A stretch of DNA of 9,328 nt, from the NCBI GenBank assembly GCA_030665485.1, contig DAOUZV010000042.1, positions 1-9,328 on the forward strand, read 5' to 3'. A program made the position numbers and the translations under genes. The notes below the pieces were generated by a model. The model had not been told where the DNA came from and searched no databases. It saw only the letters and a program-made list of their open reading frames with translations. Origin of the DNA: Chloroflexota bacterium (GTDB lineage: Bacteria; Chloroflexota; Dehalococcoidia; JABGRK01). This document shows, piece by piece, positions 1 through 7,671 of the stretch. The first letter of the stretch is position 1. Each line of letters starts with the position of its first letter.

Positions 1-2890
1 AGACTACCAGATGAACAAGGCCTGCGCCGCCGGAACCGGCAGCTTTGTGGATGAGCTGGCGGAGATGCTGGGCGTATCGGTTACCAGCGGCGAGTTCGCC
101 TCGCTGGCGTTCAAGGCGCAAAACACCATCGACCTGGGCACGAGGTGTGCCGCATTCATCGGCCAGGCGGTGTCGCTGGCGCAGCACGAGGCCATTCCCA
201 TCGAAGTGGTGGTGGCTAGTCTCTCTAGCGCGGTGGCAAGAAATTATCTATCCAAAGTCGTCGGTAACAGAAACCTGGGCCAGAAGGTCATTTTAACCGG
301 TGCGGTTTTCTATAATGACGCTGTTGTATCGGCCTTCAATCAGGAGCTGCCCGACAAGTCGATCATTGTTCCCGAGCACAAGGAGGTGACCGGTGCCATA
401 GGCGCGGCACTGCTGGCCAAGGAGGAGGTGGAACAAAACGGGCTGCAGTCGAAGTTCAAAGGATTCAGACAGGTCTTCGACAGCCAGTACAAGATGAGCA
501 CGTTTACCTGCAAGACGTGCGATAATAACTGTACCATAAGCCGCATGGATATCCCCGACGAGAAGCCCACTTTTTACGGTAGTCGTTGTGATCTCTTCGA
601 CAGCGCGGTGAGCCATGCCAAGGCGACGACGCTTTTTGATAAACGCGAGCAGATGCTTTTCAGGGATTATAACGAGGAGGCGGGCTCTGGCGTTACGGTC
701 GGGGTGCCGCGGGCGCTTGGCATGTACGATTATGCGCCGTTGGTTATAGGCTTCCTCAATACGCTCGGAGTAAAGGTTAAACTTTCCAACAAGACCAACC
801 GCGGCACGGTGGAGCAGGCGATTCAGCTGAGCTATACCGACAGCTGCTTGCCGATAAAGCTGCTGCACGGCCATGCCGCCAGCCTCAAAAACGAGGTTGA
901 TTACATACTTTTCCCCTCCGCCATCAGGATGGGGCTCAAGGATGGGGATGAGAATCAGAAGTACACCTGCCCCCTTGTCCAGGCATCGCCCTATATTATC
1001 AAGCAGGTGCTCAACCTTGGTGATAAGTCGCTGGTTCCCACCATCGACTTTAGCATGGGCGACAACGACGTGATAAAGAACTTGGTTGATGTTGCCAGGA
1101 AGATGGGCTTTAGCCGGATCAAGGGCAAGAAGGCCGCTGTTGAGGGGTTAAAAAGGCAGCGCGCTTTTGAGGCGGAGCAGATTGAGATCGGGCAGGGCAT
1201 CCTAAAGGAGCTGGAGCTGAGCGGGCAGCTGGGAGTCGCAATATACGCCAGATCGTACCTGTCGCAGGATTCCGGCGCCAACTTAGGGATTGCCGAAAAG
1301 CTGGCTCAGATGGGCGTTATGCCCATACCGCTGGACTTTCTGCCGCTGGATTCGATAGATGTCAAGCAGTTCTCCGACCGTCCTTACTGGTACTACGAGA
1401 GCAAGCATATAGCCGGTGCCGCCATAACGCTCAAGGAGCCGCAGCTGTATGGGATGATGCTCACCTGTTTCGGCTGCGGGCCCAACTCGTTCGTAACCAA
1501 CATTGTAGAAGATATTACGAATGGCAAGCCGCTGGGGCATCTGGAGCTTGACGAGCACGCCGCCGAGGCCGGCCTGGTAACTAGGCTTGAGGCATTCGTC
1601 GACACCATCACTGGATACCATCGCTATCACAAGACGGGCGAGGTGCCGCACTGGGACGTGGATATACGCCGGGCACTGTCGGTGATATCGGTCAGCGACA
1701 AGCAGATACTGATACCGCGGATGAACAACAACGCTGTGATGCTGGGTGCGGCCATGCGTGCATTCGGAGTAAAGGCGGTGACGCTTCCGGAGCAAAACGA
1801 CCGCAACCTGATGTACGGCAACATGGTCTCTTCTGGCAAGGAGTGTTTGCCGTACCGCGTAACCATAGGCGATTTCATGAAGTTCTACTACGATAATAGG
1901 GGCAACGGTTTCGACTTTTCTAAAGTTGCCGGTTTTATGCCCAGCGCCTACGGCCCATGCCGCTTCGGCAAGTACGCCGTGGAGCAGATGCGACAGCTCA
2001 GAGATATAGGGTTCGATCTACATCTTGAGACCACGGTGTCTAACGCCGGATACCGCGACTTCGGGCTGGGTGTTGCCTTTGAGCGGCTGGCGTGGAAGGG
2101 TATTGTGGCGGTTGACTGGCTGCAGCGGCTGCTGTGGCGCTTCAGACCCTATGAGAGGGTTGCCGGAACGGCCGATAGCCTGTTTGACAGCTACATGCAG
2201 CAGCTGGAGTGGCGCGTTGAGTCCAAGCTGGATATGGATGATTTGCTAAAAGATGCGGTGGCTAAATTCAGCTCCATCATCGACCCTGACATACCGAGAA
2301 GGCCTCTTGTCGGAGTCAATGGCGAGATATTTCTGCGCACCAATCGCTTCAGTAACTGCGATCTGGCCGTCGAGTGCGAGAAGGCGGGTCTGGAGGTTAT
2401 AGTTGCACCCATGGGCGAGTGGCTCAACTACGTTACGCATCGATATATCGAGGATGCGGTAAAATTCCGCAACATCAAGAAGCTGATACGCGGCCAGATA
2501 AAGAAACGTATCCAGAGCAGCGACGAGCGCTCCGTGGCACGCAATTTTGCGGGAGTGTTCGATGTGCACGACCCGGCGATAAAAGAGGTGCTGGAATACT
2601 CCAGGCATTATCTCTCATCCAAGTGCGGCAGCGAGGCGGTTCTTTCTATAGGAACGGGCATAGAGTGGATGGAAAATCCCCACTTTGCCGGGGTGATATC
2701 GGTGATGCCGCACGGATGCATGCCCGGAGGCATTGTGGCCGCCATGAGCGAGCACTTCAGCGCTAAGTACGGCAAGCCGTGGGTTAATTTGACCTATGAC
2801 GGGTTTATGGAGAACACCAATCAGACCAAGATCTCCAACCTGGCCGAGATCTTGAAGTATACAAGCGCCGATATGAGCAAGGCGTTTTAG
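1..2890 (+). CDS. Acyl-CoA dehydratase activase-related protein (BadF/HgdC ATPase plus DUF2229), 5' truncated by window
   Basis: The frame is open from the first bases of the window, so the N-terminus lies outside; 962 codons remain. Residue numbers count from the Met at position 11. The visible part starts in the second half of a BadF/BadG/BcrA-type ASKHA ATPase domain: CAAGTGSF (5-12) and a second Cys (C46) match the two cysteines that bind the bridging 4Fe-4S cluster in 2-hydroxyglutaryl-CoA dehydratase activase, followed by LTGAVF (96-101) and TGAIGAALLA (127-136). A cysteine knot follows (C167, C170, C174, C193), then a DUF2229 region beginning VGVPRALGMYDYAP (230-243), with CFGCGPNS, ELDEHAAEAGLVTR, CRFGKY and PHGCMPGG signatures further on. 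Full-length relatives are about 1,400 residues, often with two ATPase domains. The known activases hydrolyse ATP to inject an electron into a dehydratase or reductase; the substrate of these long fused versions is not established. It converges with the ferredoxin-like gene and their stop codons overlap. Confidence 0.9.
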   Translation, partial: DYQMNKACAAGTGSFVDELAEMLGVSVTSGEFASLAFKAQNTIDLGTRCAAFIGQAVSLAQHEAIPIEVVVASLSSAVARNYLSKVVGNRNLGQKVILTGAVFYNDAVVSAFNQELPDKSIIVPEHKEVTGAIGAALLAKEEVEQNGLQSKFKGFRQVFDSQYKMSTFTCKTCDNNCTISRMDIPDEKPTFYGSRCDLFDSAVSHAKATTLFDKREQMLFRDYNEEAGSGVTVGVPRALGMYDYAPLVIGFLNTLGVKVKLSNKTNRGTVEQAIQLSYTDSCLPIKLLHGHAASLKNEVDYILFPSAIRMGLKDGDENQKYTCPLVQASPYIIKQVLNLGDKSLVPTIDFSMGDNDVIKNLVDVARKMGFSRIKGKKAAVEGLKRQRAFEAEQIEIGQGILKELELSGQLGVAIYARSYLSQDSGANLGIAEKLAQMGVMPIPLDFLPLDSIDVKQFSDRPYWYYESKHIAGAAITLKEPQLYGMMLTCFGCGPNSFVTNIVEDITNGKPLGHLELDEHAAEAGLVTRLEAFVDTITGYHRYHKTGEVPHWDVDIRRALSVISVSDKQILIPRMNNNAVMLGAAMRAFGVKAVTLPEQNDRNLMYGNMVSSGKECLPYRVTIGDFMKFYYDNRGNGFDFSKVAGFMPSAYGPCRFGKYAVEQMRQLRDIGFDLHLETTVSNAGYRDFGLGVAFERLAWKGIVAVDWLQRLLWRFRPYERVAGTADSLFDSYMQQLEWRVESKLDMDDLLKDAVAKFSSIIDPDIPRRPLVGVNGEIFLRTNRFSNCDLAVECEKAGLEVIVAPMGEWLNYVTHRYIEDAVKFRNIKKLIRGQIKKRIQSSDERSVARNFAGVFDVHDPAIKEVLEYSRHYLSSKCGSEAVLSIGTGIEWMENPHFAGVISVMPHGCMPGGIVAAMSEHFSAKYGKPWVNLTYDGFMENTNQTKISNLAEILKYTSADMSKAF

Positions 2891-4119
2891 AGCCGCCCCT
2901 TCATTTGGAGATACCCTTCTATAGTTGCGCCGACGATTCTTGGTGGCATCCACTGCTTTGGCGGGTGCAGGTTGGGCAGCTTCTCTGGCACCCAGTCCTC
3001 CGGCCTGACGCAGCGTATTACTATCGCTTCAGGTTGGCACCACAGGGCACAACTGCCGCAACCCCAACACTTGTCTGGATCGATAACAGCTATAGGTTTG
3101 TCGTTGACGTCTGACATTTCAATGGCCTGCCAGGGGCATTTTTCGGCGCAGACCCCGCACCCGTCGCAAACGTTTGCATCCGCTTCAGGCTGCCAGCGCG
3201 ACTTGGCCCAGCCACGGTGCTGTTGCGGGACGTCGTGCCGCTTCATCGCCGCCCACAAATGACAGCAGCAATCGCAGCAGTAGCATAGCGTCGGCGCTGG
3301 CATGGCGCGGCTGTTCAGGTATGACCCCGCCATTCCGTCGCAGGAGGCCTTCTCCATGAGCGTCAGCAACTCGTTTTTCGACAGCTTACGTCCGATCCCT
3401 TTGGACAGGGAGTATTCGGCCTCTCTGTCGAACAATAAGCAGGCATCAAGTTTTGTCCTTTCGCATTTGCCTTCACTGCCCTCTATCTGCACGCGGCAGG
3501 GACATGGTATCTCGACGCAGAGCTCCGTCGCCGTGGCTATGGCTCGCTGATCCTCCCACGGCTGTATCTGGTCGCGATCGGGGCCGGCATCAAGCGACTT
3601 CCATGCCGGCAGGATGCGCCGTTGCGGCGGCTGCTCTTGATCGCTGGCTATTAATCGGGAAATACACTGCCACTCGCCCTCTTCATTCTCTATGAAGTCG
3701 CTCCATAGTTTTGCCAGATCGGGGTAGTATGTGTCGAGCTTGGGGTTTGACAGCATAGACTTATGCAGTTTGCCAGTGGATAGGCGATATCTGTATCCCT
3801 CGCCCGTTTTAAAGTTACGCGGGTGTATCAGCCCCTTGATATGCAGGTCGTTCAGGGTCTTGCATACTATATCCACATCCAGCCCAAGCGTTTCGGCCAG
3901 AAGATCGGGTGGGATGGGTGCCCAGATTATCCGGGCGCATACCTTGGCCTGAAGCGGTGTCAGCATGTATTCGAGGATACGGCGAAAGCGTAAGCTGCCG
4001 GGGTATCCGCTGGCAGCGATTATGCGCGCGTAGTCGTCCGGCTCGGCCAGCACTTTCTTTTCCCACTCGGCCTCGGACAGGTCCCGCCACTGTGTGCTGC
4101 TTTTACTATCGTCGAACAT
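2887..4119 (-). CDS. Winged-helix-like / dicluster 4Fe-4S ferredoxin fusion protein
   Basis: A 410-residue protein. The first half has no cysteine motif; residues about 52-105 look like a winged helix (a PPDLLAETLGLDVDIVCKTL helix-turn-helix pattern, then KGLIHP). A cysteine-rich middle follows: C201, C206, C208, C219, C227, C260 and a dense CYCCDCCCH cluster (279-287). The C-terminal part has two classical 4Fe-4S sites, CDGCGVCAEKCP (318-329) and CWGCGSCALWCQP (351-363). No signal peptide or membrane segment is seen, so it should be cytoplasmic. The role is likely electron transfer or redox sensing; no specific partner can be read from the sequence. Start choice: the ATG at 4119 has AGGTG six bases upstream. 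An in-frame GTG at 4128 would give three more residues and an almost leaderless message, so it remains possible. It is divergent from the acyl-CoA synthetase gene and its TAA overlaps the TAG of the convergent activase-like gene. Confidence 0.83.
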   Translation of the reverse strand: MFDDSKSSTQWRDLSEAEWEKKVLAEPDDYARIIAASGYPGSLRFRRILEYMLTPLQAKVCARIIWAPIPPDLLAETLGLDVDIVCKTLNDLHIKGLIHPRNFKTGEGYRYRLSTGKLHKSMLSNPKLDTYYPDLAKLWSDFIENEEGEWQCISRLIASDQEQPPQRRILPAWKSLDAGPDRDQIQPWEDQRAIATATELCVEIPCPCRVQIEGSEGKCERTKLDACLLFDREAEYSLSKGIGRKLSKNELLTLMEKASCDGMAGSYLNSRAMPAPTLCYCCDCCCHLWAAMKRHDVPQQHRGWAKSRWQPEADANVCDGCGVCAEKCPWQAIEMSDVNDKPIAVIDPDKCWGCGSCALWCQPEAIVIRCVRPEDWVPEKLPNLHPPKQWMPPRIVGATIEGYLQMKGRL

Positions 4120-4137
4120 GATTATCACCTACGTCGG

Positions 4138-4166
4138 ATTGTACCAGCAGCGCCGGTCTTCGGCAA
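4138..4166 (-). promoter_or_regulatory. Predicted promoter of the ferredoxin-fusion gene
   Basis: On the minus strand, TTGCCG (4161-4166) and TACAAT (4138-4143) are separated by 17 bases. A TGG precedes the -10. Transcription would begin about 10-12 bases before the ATG at 4119, so the leader would hold little more than the AGGTG ribosome site. This is a motif match only. Confidence 0.5.
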
Positions 4167-4189
4167 CCGCGTTAGCAATCCTCGAACTA

Positions 4190-4218
4190 TTGAAAATAAT
4201 CGCTCGTGGTGGTATTAT
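4190..4218 (+). promoter_or_regulatory. Predicted promoter of the acyl-CoA synthetase/GNAT gene
   Basis: TTGAAA (4190-4195) and TATTAT (4213-4218) are separated by 17 bases, with TGG just before the -10. Predicted start is near 4225, which gives a leader of about 60 bases. The -10 context TCGTGGTGGTATTATG is nearly the same as that at the TfoX-like gene. The two divergent promoters have their -35 boxes only 23 bases apart, so they could share regulation. Confidence 0.6.
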
Positions 4219-4221
4219 GCC

Positions 4222-4236
4222 TGACACGGTATGTCA
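4222..4236 (+). promoter_or_regulatory. Dyad TGACA-N5-TGTCA over the predicted transcription start
   Basis: A perfect 5+5 inverted repeat with a five-base centre begins four bases after the -10 box and covers the predicted +1. The placement suits a repressor operator, or a small hairpin at the 5' end of the mRNA. No matching regulator is recognised, and a 5-base dyad can occur by chance. Confidence 0.3.
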
Positions 4237-4285
4237 TGGTTCAATCCCCGGGTGTCCCCCAATCCTTAAATCAGGAGGGTGGTGT

Positions 4286-6973
4286 ATGGAGCGGATAAAG
4301 GCCTTCTTTGAGCCGAGCAGCGTGGCTCTCATCGGTGCGACCGACAGAAAAGGATCCGTGGGCAGGATCACGCTGAAGAATCTGCTTGCGTCCGGTGAGG
4401 CGAGGCGCGTGTATCCGGTAAACCCGGGCCACGAAACGGTGCTGGGCGATATTAAGTGCTACCCCTCCGTAGACGTACTTCCCGAAATTCCCGATCTGGC
4501 CGTCGTCGCGGTTCCCGCCGAGCATGTTGCTGCAGCGGTTGAGGAGTGCGGTAAGGTCGGAGTCAAGTCCATGATAATCATCAGCGCCGGTTTCAAGGAG
4601 ATTGGTATTGAGGGCAGGAAGCGCGAGGAGAAGGTACTGAAACTGGCCGCCAAGTATGACATGAGGATAATGGGCCCCAACTGCATGGGCATAATCAGGC
4701 CCAAGACCAACCTTAATACAACGTTCATAAGGCGCATGCCCAAGCAGGGCAACGTCGCCTTTCTTTCGCAGAGCGGCGCCTTGGGCTCGGGCATTCTGGA
4801 TTGGGCGATGAGCAAAAACATCGGACTGAGCACATTCGTGTCGGTTGGTTCTATGGCCGACGTCGATTTCGGCGACCTGATAGATTACTTTGGCGAGGAC
4901 GCCTGTACCCGCAGCATAATCATCTATCCCGAGTCAATAGGCAGCGCCAAGAAGTTTATGAGCGCAGCCAGAGGTTTTTCTCGCACCAAGCCCATCATCG
5001 TGTTAAAGCCGGGCAAGTTTGAGGAGAGCATTAAGGCTGCCCTGTCTCACACCGGTGCCATGGTGGGTGTCGATAAATACTACGACGCTCTTTTTAGCCG
5101 TGCGGGCGTGGTCAGGGTCGAAGAGATAAAGGACCTGTTCAACTGCGCCTCTATTCTTAATACGGCACAGCTGCCCAAGGGACCCAACCTGGCGATAGTG
5201 TCCAACGGCGGCGGCCCGGCGGTACTGGCCACCGACAGCCTGATCAGCAGGGGAGGCAAGTTGGCGCGACTGAGCCGGGAAACCATTGCGGCGCTAAGTG
5301 AGTTTTTACCGAAGGCATGGAGCAGGGCCAATCCGGTCGACATTTTAGAGGATGCAGACCTCACTATATTTGAGAAGTCCGTGGAGACTGTTTTAAGGGA
5401 CAAGGGCGTAAACGGTGTGCTCATCATCTACGCGCCGCAGGCCAGTGTGGTTCCCTCCAAATTGGCCAGCGTTGTCATCGAGCAGTCGAAAAAGGCGAGA
5501 AAGCCCATTTTGGTGGTGCTGATGGGGGACCGCGGTGTGGCCCAGGCGAGAAACCTGCTGTACGAGAACAGCATTCCCGTCTATGGATTTCCGGAGGAGG
5601 CTATAAAAACCTATATATACATGTATCAGTATGCCAACAGCCTGGAAACGCTTTACGAGATGCCGGAGGAATCGCTGCTGGACGTGGATGCGCCCAAAAA
5701 TCATTTGAAAACGCTGATACACAAGGCGCAGCGCGACGGCAGGTCGATTTTGGACGAGGAGGACTCACGCAAGTTTTTGCGGTCTTACGGAATACCGGTA
5801 ATGGGTGACGGCAATACGCCATGCATAGCTCATAGTGCCGAAAATGCGGCAAATATCGCCTCACGCATGGGTTATCCTGTTGTGCTGAAGATTTCCTCGC
5901 CCGACATAATTCACCGGTCTGACGTAAGGGGTGTTATTCCCAACATCCACTCCGACAAAGAGGTCAAAGAGGCTTTTAACCAGGTGCTGGAAAACGTTAA
6001 ACGTAACATGCCGGAGGCCCGTGTAGCCGGCGTTAGCGTGCACAAGATGGTTAGAGACTATGATTATGAGCTCATAGTGGGCAGCAAGAAGTCGCCCATA
6101 TTCGGGCCGGTTCTCATGTTTGGGCGCGGCGGCATAGAGGCGGAATTTTTCAAGGATTTTGCCGTGGAACTGCCCCCATTGAATCAGGTCTTGGCCCGGA
6201 AGCTGCTGAAACAGACCAAGGTGTATGACCTGCTGCGCAATGGCTTCAGGTTCAAGCCCCCGGTCGACCTGAAGATACTTGAGGAGATTCTGGTAAGATT
6301 ATCGAATTTAATAATCGACTTTCCGGAGATTAAGGAGATCGATATAAATCCGCTGGTGGTCAAGGGCGATCAGGCGATTGCATTGGATGAGAAGATCATT
6401 CTGGATGATAAGTACAAACGTGAACAAGTTCAGGAATATGCCCATCTGATCATATCCCCCTATCCCAGCAGGTTAGTTACGCCCTGGAAGTGCAAGGACG
6501 GCCGCCCCGTGCTGCTGCGTCCCATAAGGCCGGAGGACGAGGCGCTGCAGAAGGACTTTCTGGAGGGGTTATCGGAAGAGTCTATGCGGTACAGGTTCTT
6601 CTACGTTGTCAAGGACATCACCCATGATATGCTCACCAGGTTCTGCAATATCGATTATGATCGTGAAATGGCCATCGTTGCCGAGCATTCCGACAACGGC
6701 AACAGAAGAAACGTGGGTGTGGGCAGACTGCTGATTGAGCCGGGCGATGAGGTGGCCGAGTTCGCCGTGCTGGTGGCGGACGATTTTCAGGGCGTGGGGT
6801 TGGGTCTTAAGCTGTGCGATCTTTTAATAGGCATAGGCCGCGACAAGGGTGTCAAACAGATATACGCTATTGTACTTAACGAGAATGTAAAGATGATACA
6901 CTTGGGCAAGCGGCTGAACTTCAGCGTCGAGAGGCTGTCCGCCGAGGAGACCAAGCTCACGCTTGAACTGTAG
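4286..6973 (+). CDS. ADP-forming acyl-CoA (acetate-CoA) ligase fused to GNAT acetyltransferase
   Basis: An 895-residue protein. Domain order: CoA-binding Rossmann domain (about 5-135; VALIGATDRKGSVG, MGPNCMG), succinyl-CoA-ligase-like domains (about 150-455) with SHTGAMVG carrying His255, an ATP-grasp domain (about 480-705; LKISSPDIIHRSDVRGV, GPVLMFGRGG, DINPL), and a C-terminal GNAT domain (about 738-895) with the acetyl-CoA loop QGVGLG (835-840). His255 aligns with the phosphorylated His of archaeal ADP-forming acetyl-CoA synthetases, which interconvert acyl-CoA + ADP + Pi and acid + CoA + ATP. The architecture also matches Pat/YfiQ protein lysine acetyltransferases, whose ligase half is reported to lack this His; here it is kept, so both activities are plausible. 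Start choice: the ATG at 4286 has AGGAGG at 4273-4278 with a 7-base spacer. The open frame runs back to 4094, but that extension has no homology-like features and precedes the promoter. It is followed by a terminator-like hairpin. Confidence 0.92.
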   Translation: MERIKAFFEPSSVALIGATDRKGSVGRITLKNLLASGEARRVYPVNPGHETVLGDIKCYPSVDVLPEIPDLAVVAVPAEHVAAAVEECGKVGVKSMIIISAGFKEIGIEGRKREEKVLKLAAKYDMRIMGPNCMGIIRPKTNLNTTFIRRMPKQGNVAFLSQSGALGSGILDWAMSKNIGLSTFVSVGSMADVDFGDLIDYFGEDACTRSIIIYPESIGSAKKFMSAARGFSRTKPIIVLKPGKFEESIKAALSHTGAMVGVDKYYDALFSRAGVVRVEEIKDLFNCASILNTAQLPKGPNLAIVSNGGGPAVLATDSLISRGGKLARLSRETIAALSEFLPKAWSRANPVDILEDADLTIFEKSVETVLRDKGVNGVLIIYAPQASVVPSKLASVVIEQSKKARKPILVVLMGDRGVAQARNLLYENSIPVYGFPEEAIKTYIYMYQYANSLETLYEMPEESLLDVDAPKNHLKTLIHKAQRDGRSILDEEDSRKFLRSYGIPVMGDGNTPCIAHSAENAANIASRMGYPVVLKISSPDIIHRSDVRGVIPNIHSDKEVKEAFNQVLENVKRNMPEARVAGVSVHKMVRDYDYELIVGSKKSPIFGPVLMFGRGGIEAEFFKDFAVELPPLNQVLARKLLKQTKVYDLLRNGFRFKPPVDLKILEEILVRLSNLIIDFPEIKEIDINPLVVKGDQAIALDEKIILDDKYKREQVQEYAHLIISPYPSRLVTPWKCKDGRPVLLRPIRPEDEALQKDFLEGLSEESMRYRFFYVVKDITHDMLTRFCNIDYDREMAIVAEHSDNGNRRNVGVGRLLIEPGDEVAEFAVLVADDFQGVGLGLKLCDLLIGIGRDKGVKQIYAIVLNENVKMIHLGKRLNFSVERLSAEETKLTLEL

Positions 6974-6990
6974 GGCGTATCACCCCCCTA

Positions 6991-7013
6991 TTCCCCAGTC
7001 TTGGGGGAGTTTT
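6991..7013 (+). terminator. Probable intrinsic terminator of the acyl-CoA synthetase/GNAT gene
   Basis: TTCCCCA (6991-6997), loop GTCT, TGGGGGA (7002-7008) form a 7-bp stem with one G-U pair, followed one base later by TTTT. It begins 17 bases after the stop codon. The T run is short, so termination may be partial. Confidence 0.6.
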
Positions 7014-7015
7014 AG

Positions 7016-7030
7016 TTGGGGACACCCCAA
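7016..7030. repeat. Perfect palindromic hairpin TTGGGG-ACA-CCCCAA
   Basis: A 6-bp perfect stem with a three-base loop sits two bases after the T run of the preceding terminator. Its left arm could also pair with the CCCC of that terminator, so the two hairpins may compete. It could be a second terminator or a leftover mobile-element palindrome. The following bases to about 7207 show no gene, tRNA or clear RNA structure that I can support. Confidence 0.45.
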
Positions 7031-7151
7031 AATCGCCGACAGGAAGTATACTGCACCTCTTCGTGCTGCAACGCTTAGCCTTGTTTGTCGAAATAAGGTA
7101 TTGTACGGTCCTGGTAGAGGCTTTCTGTTTGACGCGGATTTATTATAAGTT

Positions 7152-7225
7152 CACGAACATATCACTATTGAGCATATTGTGTAAAGCCACCATCACTGTA
7201 TCTCTCTTTGTCGGCAATGTTCGTG
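7152..7225. repeat. Spaced 9-bp inverted repeat upstream of the TfoX-like gene
   Basis: CACGAACAT (7152-7160) and ATGTTCGTG (7217-7225) are exact reverse complements, centres 65 bp apart. The right copy lies in the promoter spacer, five bases before the -10 box. It may be a pair of regulator sites; chance cannot be excluded for a 9-mer in about 270 bases. Confidence 0.3.
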
Positions 7226-7235
7226 GTGGTATAAT
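7208..7235 (+). promoter_or_regulatory. Predicted promoter of the TfoX-like gene, near-leaderless
   Basis: TTGTCG (7208-7213), a 16-base spacer and a perfect TATAAT (7230-7235), preceded by TGG. Transcription would start at about 7241-7243, only about 4-6 bases before the ATG at 7247, so no ribosome-binding site can be in the message. Confidence 0.6.
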
Positions 7236-7246
7236 GCACAGCAGAA

Positions 7247-7597
7247 ATGAAAAATAAATCTGAGAAGACGCAATTCTTAGAGTACGTGTTATCCGAGGTC
7301 CTATCAGATGTGGACGATATATCGCACCGCGCCATGTTTGGAGGCTATGGCATTTACAAAGATGGCGTAATCTTTGCTATTATCGCTTACGACCAGCTCT
7401 ACTTTAAAGTAGATGAATCGAACCGCAGAGACTATGAGCAATACGCCAGCACGCCATTCGTTTACTCCCACGGCAAGCACAAATCAACCACCATGTCCTA
7501 CTGGGAACTGCCAGCCGACATTATGGAAGACAGGCATGAAATCGCCAAATGGGTGCAAAAGTCATACGAGGTTAGCAAAAGTCAGAAGAAGAAATAG
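7247..7597 (+). CDS. TfoX/Sxy N-terminal-domain protein
   Basis: A 116-residue protein made of a single TfoX_N-type domain: an N-terminal helix (FLEYVLSEVL, 10-19), the family hallmark RAMFGGYGIYKDG (28-40), then FAIIAYDQLYFKVDE (43-57) and the MSYWELPADIMED segment (83-95), ending in a basic tail KSQKKK. In gamma-proteobacteria TfoX/Sxy with an added C-terminal domain promotes competence gene expression; stand-alone N-terminal domains like this are widespread and of unknown function, so a competence role is not implied. The start at 7247 is the only one that keeps the first helix; no Shine-Dalgarno sequence precedes it, consistent with the near-leaderless promoter. The gene looks richer in A+T than its neighbours. 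It is followed by 74 bases before the convergent glutaredoxin stop, with no convincing terminator. Confidence 0.9.
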   Translation: MKNKSEKTQFLEYVLSEVLSDVDDISHRAMFGGYGIYKDGVIFAIIAYDQLYFKVDESNRRDYEQYASTPFVYSHGKHKSTTMSYWELPADIMEDRHEIAKWVQKSYEVSKSQKKK

Positions 7598-7671
7598 ATG
7601 TGCTCCAGTTGTATAAATAATGCCTCGATACTCCATCGAATTATCCTCAAACTTTATGGGTATGAAGCCGG

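Noticed and set aside
293..874. Long minus-strand open frame (193 residues) inside the activase-like gene, and similar ones at 1283-1795 and 2246-2608
   Set aside because: They are antisense to clear homologous coding sequence, show no motifs, and are typical of biased codon use on the opposite strand.
4094..4285. Upstream extension of the acyl-CoA synthetase frame to an ATG at 4094
   Set aside because: It overlaps the divergent gene's start and both promoters, has no family similarity, and the ATG at 4286 has an excellent AGGAGG site and the expected N-terminus.
7625..7639. TCGAT-N5-ATCGA hairpin as a terminator between the convergent TfoX-like and glutaredoxin genes
   Set aside because: The stem is only 5 bp, not GC-rich, and has no T run on either strand.
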